Positions 13,096 through 25,900 of a stretch of DNA of 64,000 nt are shown here, piece by piece. The notes beneath the pieces were generated by a model. That model worked only from the letters and a program-made list of their open reading frames with translations. It had not been told where the DNA came from and searched no databases. The stretch is from Siniperca chuatsi (Eukaryota; Chordata; Actinopteri; Centrarchiformes; Sinipercidae): NCBI RefSeq assembly GCF_020085105.1, contig NC_058055.1:6879322-6943321 (forward strand), in the 5' to 3' direction. Each line of letters opens with the position of its first letter. Position 1 is the stretch's first letter. Position numbers and translations under genes: made by a program.

Positions 13096-16000
13096 GTAGA
13101 TGATGTGTCAGACTTTTTCTAGTGTACTTGCAGTTTGGTAGAGAGCTATAATTTAAATAACTAAGCTTTGCATAGGCCTATAAAAATATTGCACCAGATC
13201 AATGACTGTTAAGATATGTTATTATGTTCTACTGCAGTTCATTCACGCAAGCCATCAATGAAGAAACTGAACTGATATCTAATCTAGTCGTGGATGTTAT
13301 CAGAGGATATGAACATATCGGACTATTAACTACGTCTGAACAAAATACAGATTGAGATATGGATTTTTTAAATATAATATCACTGACGCAGAATGTGCCC
13401 TGGTTGCATTTTGCACCTTGGGCAGACTGCTGTACTTTTACACTGCTGTACTCTGTACTTATTTTACTGACCAATCTGTGCAGGTCAGAACAAAGGCTGT
13501 TACTACTCCTCACATCTGAGCAGATCAGTGACTTCTTTCACCACTGGTGTGGTGCTAACACGGGCAGCGGGACTTCTGGCTTTGGGGAGTTGTGTCCCCC
13601 TTTATTCTCTCTTTCTCACCCTCTATATTTCTCGCTCCCCCTTGCTTACATATCAATAATGCATAAATAAATACCCTTTCAAAACTATTTACTGCTGACT
13701 GCCTTTTATTTTTTTGTCGACTAACAAATGTATTCATAACAAAATGTAAGAACCAGTTTAACAGCAGGTCAACTAAGAAAATAACCAGTGCTTAAAAAAC
13801 AGTGAGATGTGATGAATGAAACATAGTCATGTTTAATTAGCTGAAGCAGAACCTAAAATAACGTGTATTCTGAATATCAGAAAGATGACAGCTGAAGAGC
13901 TCCTCTTTGATCCATAGTGCTTTCTCTTTGCAATCAGGACTTCTGGAGCTGATTTTATATTTGATTCACAACCAGTTAACCACATTGTAAATAAGGTAGA
14001 AACACCTAAATGCCACTTTGTTATGATCCTATGATAGTTCCAGTTTAATTAGTGCAATTTACAGTAACAAAAGCAACCAACAATATACGTCCATATCTGT
14101 TAATGTTAATCTCACGATCACAAGCTGCCTAGTAAAATGCAAATGCACGTGACAATAACTACGATTCTACAGACTGGAAAGGACAGAGAGGATTTTTAGA
14201 CAACAAAGTGGTCTGATGGATTGACATATTTGCCAAAAGCTAAGCCGTCCTTGCCTCATTGTGGTCTGATGTGGCCATGACCTCTGCCGGCTTTTTTTCT
14301 CGGTCAAGGTTATGACTTATTTTGTAACCCACAGTTCCTCCAAGCATTGTGAGTGCTTTTTTTTTTAGCTCCATGGGTCTCTCTCGGAGAGGCTACCACA
14401 CTTGATTTTTCCTTTTCTTAAAGGTCTATAAGTCAGTGAGGTTTGGTTAAAGGTAGACGTGTAGAGATGTGTTTTCACACTATCAACGTTTGGGAAGGAG
14501 TCAAAGCAATGTGGAAAAATGTCTAGCCGCAGAGTGAGAGGTGGAAGAACACAGCTTCCTGTGAAGCCTTGTGGAACGACAAGAGTGACCTGAACAGGTT
14601 GTGGATGTCTACTGAGAGTCAAGTCATTTGTTGCTCTGTGAAGTATGTTAGAACAAACCTGTGTCATTAGAGTTTTACAAAATCGTGCATGGATGCCTGA
14701 GAATGTACTTGGTGGTCTGGTCTCACCTGGATCAAATCAATCAAAGTTGGAAACACCCAGGATTTCACATTCAAAAATGGCAAGCCATGATGGTTACAAC
14801 TGTATTATTAATGGGGGGTTTTTTCACTTGCAGCGAAGGACAACAATCATACCAGACTGTGGTAATAAGCTTGAAATAGACATTAAATTTTGGCCATAGG
14901 AATCTGTAATCCAAGGATAGGTATGTTGAACAAGACATCAGTGATATGGTGTGGGAACCAAAGGAATAGCTCCAAAAATAGATTAAAAGTACTTTGAAAC
15001 ATCCCAAATGAATTGGTGGGAAAATGACTTGGGACAGACTGCACACAGGAAATTATCACTGAACTCACCATTAACCTTACATTAATTTCAGGCAAATGGC
15101 AGCGCAATGGATTGTTTGGATGAGTTTGTCACTCTGTGAAGCACTTTATTACAAATCTGCCTTGTTTGTGCTTTAGATGCACAGTAAATTAGACTCTTTT
15201 GTGCCAGACAGTATAACTTTAAAAAATAAATTCCGACATTAAATTCAGTTGATTTGATTAGCTCAGTGTCTTGGGAATAGAGTGTGCCAACTCCAGTATG
15301 TCACTTGGTCAATGTGAAATATTTTGATTTAATGAAAAAGTATAGTGCCCTAGAATGAATCAGAACTAAGGAGAACCAGGGGGTAAAAAGAAAAGAAATA
15401 CAGAGAACGTACTGTGCCTTTCATTTGGCAAGAGTCTGTGGAGTCACTCCCTCTGGGATTAAGAAAAAGCTGTTAAATAAAAAGTATACTAAAGTATCAA
15501 CTTGTGGCATTCAGGGATGGGAAACATACCTAGGTAGGCAATAAGACAACGTCCCATGCATTGCAAACCAAAACTGAGGCATGTATGGGTCCATTCAGTG
15601 AGACTAGAGTGTTAAACTTCAGCACATCCAGGTCATTGTCAAAGATTGTCAAAAACTGACGATTGAAGACTTACTGTACGTAACACACATCTTTATTGCT
15701 ACAATTTATTTAATTCAATTGAGTTCAACAGAACTTCACGTGTGCTGTCCTCACGTCAAAAGTTGTACAAAGAAAAAGGTGTAGTGAAAATGTTTTTATA
15801 TGCCTAATTTTGTAAATAGTGCTTTTTAATGGAAAACCCCTATGTGATTTTTTTAAAGAGTGTTTTTTGGCCATTTTATTCCTTTATTAGCAAACTGACA
15901 GCAGGGTTAGGGTTAGTACAGAGATGATGGGAAATGAGGGGAGAGACAGATGGAGAATGACAGGCAACAAAGGTCCCAAACCAGGCACGCTGCAGTTCAC

Positions 16001-16870
16001 AGTCAGTGCCTTAAACCCCTAGGCCACCAGTGCACCCTGAGCCTTTGTGATTTTACAGTACAACCTGCAACTGATACAAAACTGAGCCCGACATGGACAC
16101 AAGACATCAGCCACTGCTTCATACATTGGAAGACATAAACACATTAGTATTACTATCACTATGTTTGTGAGGAGGTGGATAGTTTTAAATAAAGTATTGC
16201 GGTACACCTCCTGATTTTGCTGCAGTATATACTCTTCAAATCCTGGCCAACTTCATTGTGTGTCAGTTGCTTTGTAGTAATTTCATTAATTGCAAATTTG
16301 TTTGGGAATATACACCACCAAAGCACATTATCAACTCAAATGATAAGGGTACTCCATTATTACTTGTAGTTTCTACTTGTCGAAATGTGCATGGTGCATA
16401 TTCCTGAATACATTTGTGTTAAATTAAGTTTCCAACAAACGTGGGGGGTCAAAGGGAGCCCAAAGTTAATTCTTTACCCAGCCCGCCCAGTAGGTTCATC
16501 CGTCCATGTGCTGAAAGGAAATATGGGGGTGTGGAGGCGCTATTGGACACTTTCATAAAATCAGTGAACTGATGCTTCTGCTCTCTACCGATGACTTTGA
16601 TGTACGAGTGTCTGCCGCCATCTAGTGTCATTTATTCAGTGTTGTGAATGATGATTTAAAACCAGAGGATTTAGAATACATGAAAAGTTTATTAATTCTG
16701 CAATTATCATTTCTGTTTCTGTCTTTTCTTTTGACGACCTTGACATTTGCCAGCCAGGCCAGGACACATAGCATATATATTCACGATTGTTTCGGGCACG
16801 TTAATGATACCGTAAAACCATGTTCAGTTCACCTCTTAATCGAGAAATTTCCGACAGTAACCGAAGGCAG
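13096..16870. other. Intergenic DNA upstream of gusb
   Basis: No gene is recognised. The stretch 15,865-16,035 ('gggttagggttagtacag', then 'aggcaacaaaggtcccaa' and a tRNA-like end) resembles a degraded SINE-type repeat common in percomorphs. Open frames at 14,365-15,107 carry no domain I can name. Confidence 0.5.
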
Positions 16871-16877
16871 CTCTGCG

Positions 16878-16887
16878 GTCACGTGAC
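16878..16887. promoter_or_regulatory. Palindromic E-box (CLEAR-type) in gusb promoter
   Basis: GTCACGTGAC is a perfect 10-base palindrome 80-90 bases upstream of the gusb start codon. It matches the CLEAR consensus bound by TFEB/TFE3/MITF, which drives lysosomal genes. A second E-box-like site, TCATGTGAC, follows at 16,902-16,910. The site is seen; factor binding is inferred from motif and gene function. Confidence 0.7.
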
Positions 16888-16966
16888 TACAGGAAAAAAA
16901 ATCATGTGACTGAATCAGCAACAAAAAGCGCTTAGTTACTTTCCGAGTGGGCACGAGTTGTTCAGG

Positions 16967-19900
16967 ATGGTCATACCTGGAGGTCTCGGGGTGTTCCGCG
17001 TTTTGGGCCTGTTTGCCGTGTTTGACGCGGTGTGTCTGCTGGACGCTGGTATGCTCTTCCCCCGGGAGTCTTCCTCCAGAGAGGTGAAGGAGCTGAACGG
17101 ACTGTGGGGCTTCAGGGCTGACAAGTCCCCAAACCGGAACCAGGGCTTCGAGAGGGCATGGTACAATAGTCGCCTGGCAGAGGTGAGCTGGACAGTAGCT
17201 AACAGCAGGTCTGACGAAATAAAGCAGGTCACTTGTTTGACAGCTTAAAAAGTTTTTAAAAGGGTTCCTCATCTAATCATAATCACTGGCAGTAAGCTGC
17301 AGTAGGGTACATTTTAGACTGATACTGTAAATCAGAACCTTGAATAATCATGCAGCCCATATATAAGTCAAAGACACGTAATATAAATCTACATAGCATA
17401 CCATAGGAGGTGCAAAACCCCACAAAGTACAAGTCTGCAGAAACTTACAGCTGAGTATCACACTAACACACTGTAAGCCCATATACTCTATACTGTAGGA
17501 GTATTATAATGATACCTGGAGATAAAACTTACTACTATCAGCCTCTTAGTGGGTAGTACTGTGATACTGTAAAATTATAAAAACGTTTTAATTAAGATCA
17601 TACTTACCAGTTTAACAGGCACACTCTCAAGTTCATATAGCTTTTTGAAACATAATTATAATATCATAGGACAGTGTTCCCAACCTTTATGGCTCGTGAC
17701 CCCCTAAAATAAGGCAAAGTCTACTTTGTGACCCCTCGTCACAGTTTATGGCCTTAGTGTGGACTAGGATATGGGACAATTTTATCGCAGATCGGGATAA
17801 AAACACTCAAGATAAGTTCATCGTGGTGAATTTTCACAATCAGGATAATCGTGAATATCCTCACATGAGTGACTTGAAAAGCCCAATGCCAGTTGGACTT
17901 TATTTTTGTTAAAGGATAATTCCTGTATTTCTTCAGTTAAGGGTAAATTATATATACTGATGCAATTGTTGTCTGTACCATTTGACATCATAAAGTGAAA
18001 AATATAACCTGATTTTAAAAATACAGGAATTATCATGTAAGAAAGAACAGACTCACACAATGTTGCTATTTTTTAATTATTTATTTATCTTTATTTATGC
18101 AGGACGACCTTATGATTTGTGATTATCTTATTCAAGATTATTTGATTGTTTTTCACTAAAAAGATGTGTATCCTATCTGATGCAATAAAAAAAAAATTAT
18201 CAACAGAATGTAAGGTGAAGTGAGTCTAACATGTTTTAGTGCGATTTTAAGAGTTTTAAGCATATTTTGATGAATATCGGGAGAATATCGTGAATCGCAA
18301 TTATTTTAGCCAGGATAATCATGACATGAAATGTTCATATTGTCCCATGCTTAGTGTGGACATTCGTTGTGAGCAGTAGGGTAATTTTTCATTTTCTTCT
18401 CAGATTGTTAAATTTAGAAGGAAAACAGAAAAAAGTCAGAAAAAATATACATAATTGTGTTTCACAGAAATATATTTTTCTTTCTTATTAATTTTCTTAT
18501 TAATCTTCTTGTGACCCCTCAGATATATCTTGTGGGGTCCTGACCCCCAGGTTAGGATCCAACCATTGCCATTGGAGCAAAATGAAGCTCAAGTAAAATA
18601 GTCATTATTAATTCCCTGTTATTATCATGGTGTTATTGCTAGTATTGATTATTAACTAAATAAAGTAAATTAGTAACTATAAACTCACTACTGAGTACAG
18701 CAGATCCACTGTTAGAAATAAAAATATTGTCTTTTCATTGAAGTTTCATTTTCCCTAGACTGGCCCAGTGATTGACATGCCAGTTCCTGCCAGCTACAAT
18801 GACATCACCCAGGACCCCACACTGAGAGATTTCATTGGCTGGGTGTGGTATGAGCGAGAGGTGGTGGTGCCTGCCCGCTGGGTCGCTGATAAAGGAACAA
18901 GAGTGGTTCTGAGAGTGGGAAGTGCTCACTATCATTCAGTAGTGGTGAGTATCACATGTACAAAAACAAGTAATCTGCATCACTTTTTGCAGTTTTGATT
19001 TATATGACACTCACCACTTTAATCCCACATCTTGTAATGATGTGATCAAGCTAATATGGAATCATTGTCTTTACTTCCTGCAGTGGGTGAACGGGGTGAA
19101 AGTGACAGAGCATGAAGGTGGCCATCTTCCTTTTGAGGCTGAGATAGGCAGTTTAATCCGCAAGGACCCAACTATACCGTGCAGGATCACCATCGCTGTC
19201 AACAACACTCTGACTCTGGAGACTCTTCCTCCAGGAATCATCCAGCACATGGACGACCACACCAAGTAACCTTATTCTCTTTATTTTTAATTAAAACACT
19301 GTTGATACGGAAGCTTAAATTCATTTGTGTGCTCCCGTCGCTGAAGCGAACTAAATTTGATTTGCTTCGATTCACATGTTTAAAATCATTTATAGTTATA
19401 AGTAATTCGAAGTAATTCAAACAAATCACTACACTTTAAAACATCTTTTCAGTTTTTTGATATCTTTTACAGTTTTTGAGAAATTGCAGTTAATATTTTC
19501 TGTTTTTTCAGACATTTAGATTTTAACATTGGTGTGCATTGTGCTGGGTTAGAATGGTTACCACAAAGAACCAGTCATTCCTAAACTGACCCTTAACTGC
19601 TTTCATCACTTAACCTATCTGTGGACACTGATCAACTGATGTATCAAATGTTTTCACACCTTGCACATCATGTGACCCTTCAACTGCTTTCATCAGTTTT
19701 ACTTTAACTTCAACTGTGATGATTTGTAAGAAAATGCAGCTGCTTTTGAGCACTTATACTTCAACTGTCAGTTCAGTTGTATTCACGCTTACACATACAC
19801 TGTTTTTAGTGCTTACAATGCAGGTGACACTCCGCAATGACATTTCAGCTCCTTTCACCACTTACCTCTTAACTTAAGTGATGTTTCATCTCATTTCGGT

Positions 19901-22900
19901 CACGTCGACTCCTTTGTCTACTTGCACTTCAACTCCTTTCTTTACTTATGTCTCAACTGACATTTCAACTCCTTTTTAGGTGCTTTAACTTCATCTCTTG
20001 CTGCCATACAAATGCATTTGGAAAGCTCCATTTGCTATTTCCAGTGTTTTTGAACAGATTTTCTTTTCTTTTATTCAGAGAGTCTAGCCCTTTCTAGTTT
20101 GCTGTAGTATTTGGGCGAGATTAAATGTGTACAGTTGCCTTTCAGTGAGTATTCAGATAATGAGGAAATGTAATTGCTCAACAGGTACCCTGATGGTTTT
20201 TTTGTGCAAAACATCTACTTCGATTTCTTCAACTATGCTGGCATACATCGCCCTGTATTGCTGTATACTACTCCTAAGGCTTATGTGGATGACATCACTG
20301 TGGTGACTGACTTCTTGGATAGCACTGGTAAATGCTTACAATGAAACCACTAATTTACTCAATTTCAAATCAGTAGCACCAAAGCATTTGTAACAGAGTG
20401 AACTGGTAGTTTACAAAAATCACATATAGCTTTATTGATTTAATGAAGAGACGTTATCTGATTCTGGGTCATGTCTTTTTATGTGACATTGTTCAGAGTG
20501 TTGTTTCCCCTGTGTTTCAGGTCTAGTCAAATACAAGGTATCAGTCCAAGGTGCTGCCACAGCCACCCTGAAGGTCACTTTGATAGATAAAGATGGCCAC
20601 TGTGTGGCCTCCTCTAGCGAGCCATCTGGAGTGCTCAAAGTAATAGATGTCAAGCTGTGGTGGCCGTATTTGATGCATGAGAATCCAGGTTATCTGTACT
20701 CTATGGAGGTAAGACAACATGTTTACATACATGTCAAGGTAATTTTTTTGCATAAAGTTTCAGATGCAGGTCACATGAGCATTGCCACTAGATATGTGAG
20801 AGTAATATGGCAGTTGCCTTAAGAAAGAATCATCTTTTATTAATTATAGTTGGTCTTTATGAAGATCACAAGACTACATCACAAGACTACAGCCGTAATT
20901 TTACATTATGACTTATGCTTGGACACAAGTTGTTCAAGCATAAGTCAAAATGTAAAATTACCCAATTCTACCACCATATTTTTGTGTGTATGTTTATTAA
21001 TAGTGCAAGACAAGTGATTAACAGGAAGACAAATATGAGACATGATTAATAATAACAGGAGGTACCTTTTAATAAAAATTTGATAAAGAGATGAGATACA
21101 TTTAGATTTTCTTATTGTAATACGCACACAAGTAAGTGTGTGTTTGGGAGTTGTGTGCGTGTGTAAGGATATAGGGGGAAGAGAGAGAAAGAGGGGTGAA
21201 ATTAAGATGGGATAACCGTCAGCTTCGGGGAGATGTTAATACCCAAATATTTGATATTACCAAAGGTGAAGGGATAGTGTGTGGGTTGTAGGACTCCACA
21301 AGTCTTCTGAGACAGAAAGTGGTTGATGTGGTCCAGTTTATGGTGTAGTCTGAGAGTTGTGAGGTTGTTTATGGAATTGATTACGTCCTGTTGGGAGTTT
21401 TGTAGATCTTAAGGGTAAAGCAAGATATTGTCTGCATATAAATAAATGTTGTGCTCTACTCCAGAGTGAATTCTTTTTGTTTTATAGTTTTGTCAGAGAG
21501 AGCGCTGTTGGTCATAGCTAAACTGCGTCTTGCATGTGAAATTAAAAAAAACTATTTCTATGCACCGTTTTTGCACCCTTGCTAGAAAATTTAATGATTA
21601 CTCTAAAATTAAAATATGAGAAAAAATCTAAATGGGTTGAAAAAAATGTTTTATTTGCTGGCTGAATTTAACATTAAGTTTATGGCTTTAATTTCCCTTC
21701 ACTTTTCTTCACGTGACATTTTTTTTGCACCACTTTGAGGTGTGTGTTGTGTTATCTTGTGTAAGAATGGACTCCCCATCTAGCTGTAGTTGTTTGATAT
21801 TCAGCACAACCTCTTCTATTCACAATGTCTGCTGAAAGAGATGACAGAGAGAAAAAATGTTTCTGAAATCTGCACTGTAACATCTAGGTTCGCTTAATGT
21901 CGGCTGATGAGAGCTCAACATATGAGGATGTGTATACTCTACCAGTTGGCATCCGCACTGTCGAGGTTACCAGCACCCAGTTCCTCATCAACAACAAGCC
22001 CTTCTATTTCCACGGAGTCAATAAACATGAGGATGCTGATGTGAGTACCACTAGAGGGAAGCAAAACCTTTACCAAAAGACTCATTTAGATTTGAAGCAA
22101 CATATCTGTTGTAACATTTGCAGAGCTTTCCCCTAGCTCAGTCTGATGGATATTTAATTTCTGATAACAGACAGGAAATTTGGTAGAAAAAGTGGATACA
22201 GTTCAATAATCCAATCCTCCCCTCCTCTGTTTACCTTGTGTTGTAGATTCGAGGTAAAGGCTTTGACTGGCCCTTGATTATCAAGGACTTTAACTTATTG
22301 AAGTGGTTGGGGGCCAACTCGTTCCGCACCAGCCACTACCCCTATGCTGAGGAGATCCTGCAGATGTGTGACCGCCATGGCATCGTGGTGATAGATGAGT
22401 GCCCGGGGGTGGGCATCAAAGACATGTAAGCGTCACTGCTCATATCTCTGTGACCTTTGGGTGTGTTTGAGGGTTCAAAGTGGTCAACAGCGTGAACATC
22501 TCACTGTTAGTCACAGTGTATGAAGACAGAGGACAGACTTACGTGTGGTGTCCATCACCACTACTGAAAACCCTCTAACCTGGTTGTTAAATTAGAGCAA
22601 CAAAATATATATGCAAGAAACTTGTCCCTGTCTAACACTGTTCAAGATCCTGGCTGAGTTGCAGACTGGACAAACCCTCTTCCAGTGAATATGAAAGTCT
22701 GCAAACAGTCTGCAAAAGAAGTGCCAAAATTGAACTTTTATTTGGAAAATAACTAGGAAAATACATGAGAATGAAAGATGCATATTCTCAACAGCGTATT
22801 GAAAATAAAGTATTTCCTAGTAACTGGGGGCTGGAGTTGAGTTAAAAAGATAACTAATCACATTACAAAACAATTTCCATCTAAATTTAATGGAAGTTAA

Positions 22901-25900
22901 TCCAGTTAAATTAATTCAATGGAACTTGTAGTGAAGGGGAAAGAGCAAAAAGAAGAATCAGATGATTTACAACTTTAAGCCAAATTTCATTAAGTTTCAC
23001 ACACAGTTTACTTCAGTTTGATCTGATCAAAAACAGGACAGCATTGCAGGAGGAAACATACAGAAAGATCTCTCACCTTCCAGCATTCTTGTATCTCTCA
23101 CTGTATGTTTATGGTGACAGCATTTTTAGCCATGCTAGCGGTGTGGCTCTGTGGATGGCAATGTTGGCCTTGAAAGGACAGGTTCACATTTTTCAAGTCT
23201 TTCTCAATACAATACTCACAATACTCCATTTGGTCCATAAAAAGACTGTAACTTTGGATGATACCTATTCACTGTAAATATGGGGCATGTGAGTTTGTTT
23301 TAAGACAGACTTGTGAACCTATCCTTTAAGGATCAGTATCAGGAATTCAAAGACATGTGAATACATACAAAACATTCTCTTTGTGGATTAGGTTCATGAA
23401 AGACAACTTGTTCTTTTAATCTGTTACTGACAAACAACAGTTTTCAGGTGAGCCCTCACTGATCTTGCATACAGTTGTTGATGGAGTGTTAGCTTTGTCT
23501 TGTTGGCTGGTTTGAAAACCTGAAATGTGTCTTTTGTGCCTTGCCAATGTAGTCGCAGTTTTGGAAACGCCTCCCTGACCCATCACCTGGTTGTCATGGA
23601 TGAGCTTGTACGTCGGGACAAGAACCACCCCTCTGTGGTCATGTGGTCAGTAGCCAATGAGCCGGCTGCAGAGATGCCCCCTGCTGAATTCTATTTCAAG
23701 TGAGTACAGGTCATTATTTTTAGATGTGAAGCACTGAATGGATCCACTCATCAAATATTCATTTATACACAAACGGACTGTTGACTTATTTGCCCTGTGT
23801 GGATGCAAGATCATTCACTTGTTTTGTTTTTTTTCTACTTATCTGTGCCTTGAAGTTCTTTTTTTTTTTTTTGCATTTTTAACTTTATTTGATATAGACA
23901 AGAACTGGGCTACCCGGATGCCCCTGAAAGCCCCAAACTTGTGTTTAAAAAACAAAAAGTAAAGCTTTAAACTGTCTGTATGTGTATCTGTAGGAGATAT
24001 ACTGGTTTGTTTGTCAGCCACAGCCTATCCCTTTACTCTGATATGTGGAATGCAGTCAGATCATGAAGCTGTCCTGAACACTAACAGCTAGAGCTCAGTA
24101 ATAGCCTGAGGCTTCAGGATGACAAACAGGGCAGACAAATTCTCGACCTGCCCATCAAGTAAAGTATATGACATTGTAATAATAACAAACTTGCAATTTA
24201 ATCACCTGCTTTTTGTTTTTCTTACAGGACATTGATAAAACATACCAAAGCTCTGGATCCTACCCGGCCCGTCACTTATATCACAGACAGTAACTATGCC
24301 AGGGACAAAGGGGTGAGTTTTTACAGTTCTCACTTCAATATCAACAATATGCCAAAGTGAAAACCAGTGTTGTCAATATCTGAAATTATTATTTTTTTAC
24401 AATGGGAGCGTTCTTAACACCCACTGAAAATCTTGTTTTTGCTAACTTCTCACCTTGCTGCAGTGACGTAGATGTGTATTCCAGGGTGTGTCAGTACACA
24501 GTGACATCACTCTTGGGTGTGGTTACAAGTGCAAAACACCTCTGGCCACACCCAATCGCACCTATCACTGATGGTGGCTGTGGTCAGAGGTGAAACAGAC
24601 TTGAAACTTCCAACCAAGAGAGAGCAGCAGAACACTGCTTTTCAGTCTGCTGTTAAGTTACTCCTTAAAGTTCATTTAACTAAACTTAAAAAAAAAAAAA
24701 GGTTAGCTACCTACTAGCAGAACATGTGAGATACTAACAACTCATATTTTAAGGTCAGATACTGAAACTTTTCACATTTGTTTAGCTCATAAATGAGCAA
24801 ATATCAAATGCAACATATGCTTTATAGCACCAATTTTGCTCCGGCTGACTTGGCCTGAATTGGGCATCAGGGGAAACAACAAAAACATTTTAAAGCCCTT
24901 GAAAAATTGGTTTAGAATTTTAAGTATTTTTCTGTAACTGATGATATAATTTGACACATTCTTAAATGTTGTAAAAACAAATGTTGTAAAAGTTGAGTGA
25001 GGATTGCCCGTGTGGAAAAACATTTGCAGAAAGGAAGGGCAAAATATACCTTTTGTGCCTCTCAGTGCTGCAAGTCAGATCATGACACTTGACTCTTGTA
25101 TATTAAAATAATGGCCTTTTAATGGATCCGATAAAGTGCCTGATGAAAAATAAGGGAGTAAAAGTCAAATCCTCAAGGTATCCTGCTGAGCTTCAGAGGT
25201 TCATCTGTTCGAATTCTGAAACTCTTGTTGACCCGATGTCAAACTAAGTTGTTGACATGCCTAAGAATTGTTCACATTCCTGTGCTGTGAGGAATATCTT
25301 TTAGGGTGCAGTTAGTAGCTCCAAGGTACTGATTAGTTTGCGGTAACTGACAGCACTAATTTGTAAAGGCCTCTGCCTGGATGAAGAGCCTCTGAATTAA
25401 ATTTTCAATACCGCCACCCCATATATCCTAATATTGGAAAAGATAGTAAAAGTGACAAACATTCACTTTAGTGTTATGGGAATAATGGTTCATATTTTGC
25501 CTCATAACAGATAATTGCCATTACAAGAAAATTCCTTGCTTGATTATGAATGAATAATTGAATCTACAAAAAGGGATTATTATCACTGCCTTTATTTGTA
25601 ATTTATGTTTGTAAAAAAAAAAGATAAAACTGTGTTTAACAGAAGGAAAGTTACGGGCGTGTTGAAGAGTATCTCTTGAAGTCATATTTTGTCTATTATC
25701 TTGTCCCTAGGCTCCCTATGTGGATGTAATCTGTGTAAACAGTTACTTCTCCTGGTACCATGATCCAGGCCACACGGAGGTCATCCCCATCCAGCTCAAC
25801 ACTCAGTTTGAGAACTGGTATGGAAAGTACAAGAAACCCATCATCCAGAGCGAATATGGAGCAGATGTGGTGCCAGGGCTTCACAGTGTGAGGATTCACA

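Noticed and set aside
14645-15107. Possible LINE or gene remnant on either strand
   Set aside because: The + strand has a WENDLG-like phrase, but no further motifs line up, unlike the clear L1 motifs at 21,200-21,470.
16958-16966. gusb frame extended upstream to a TTG
   Set aside because: A TTG start is not expected here; the ATG at 16,967 gives a normal signal peptide.
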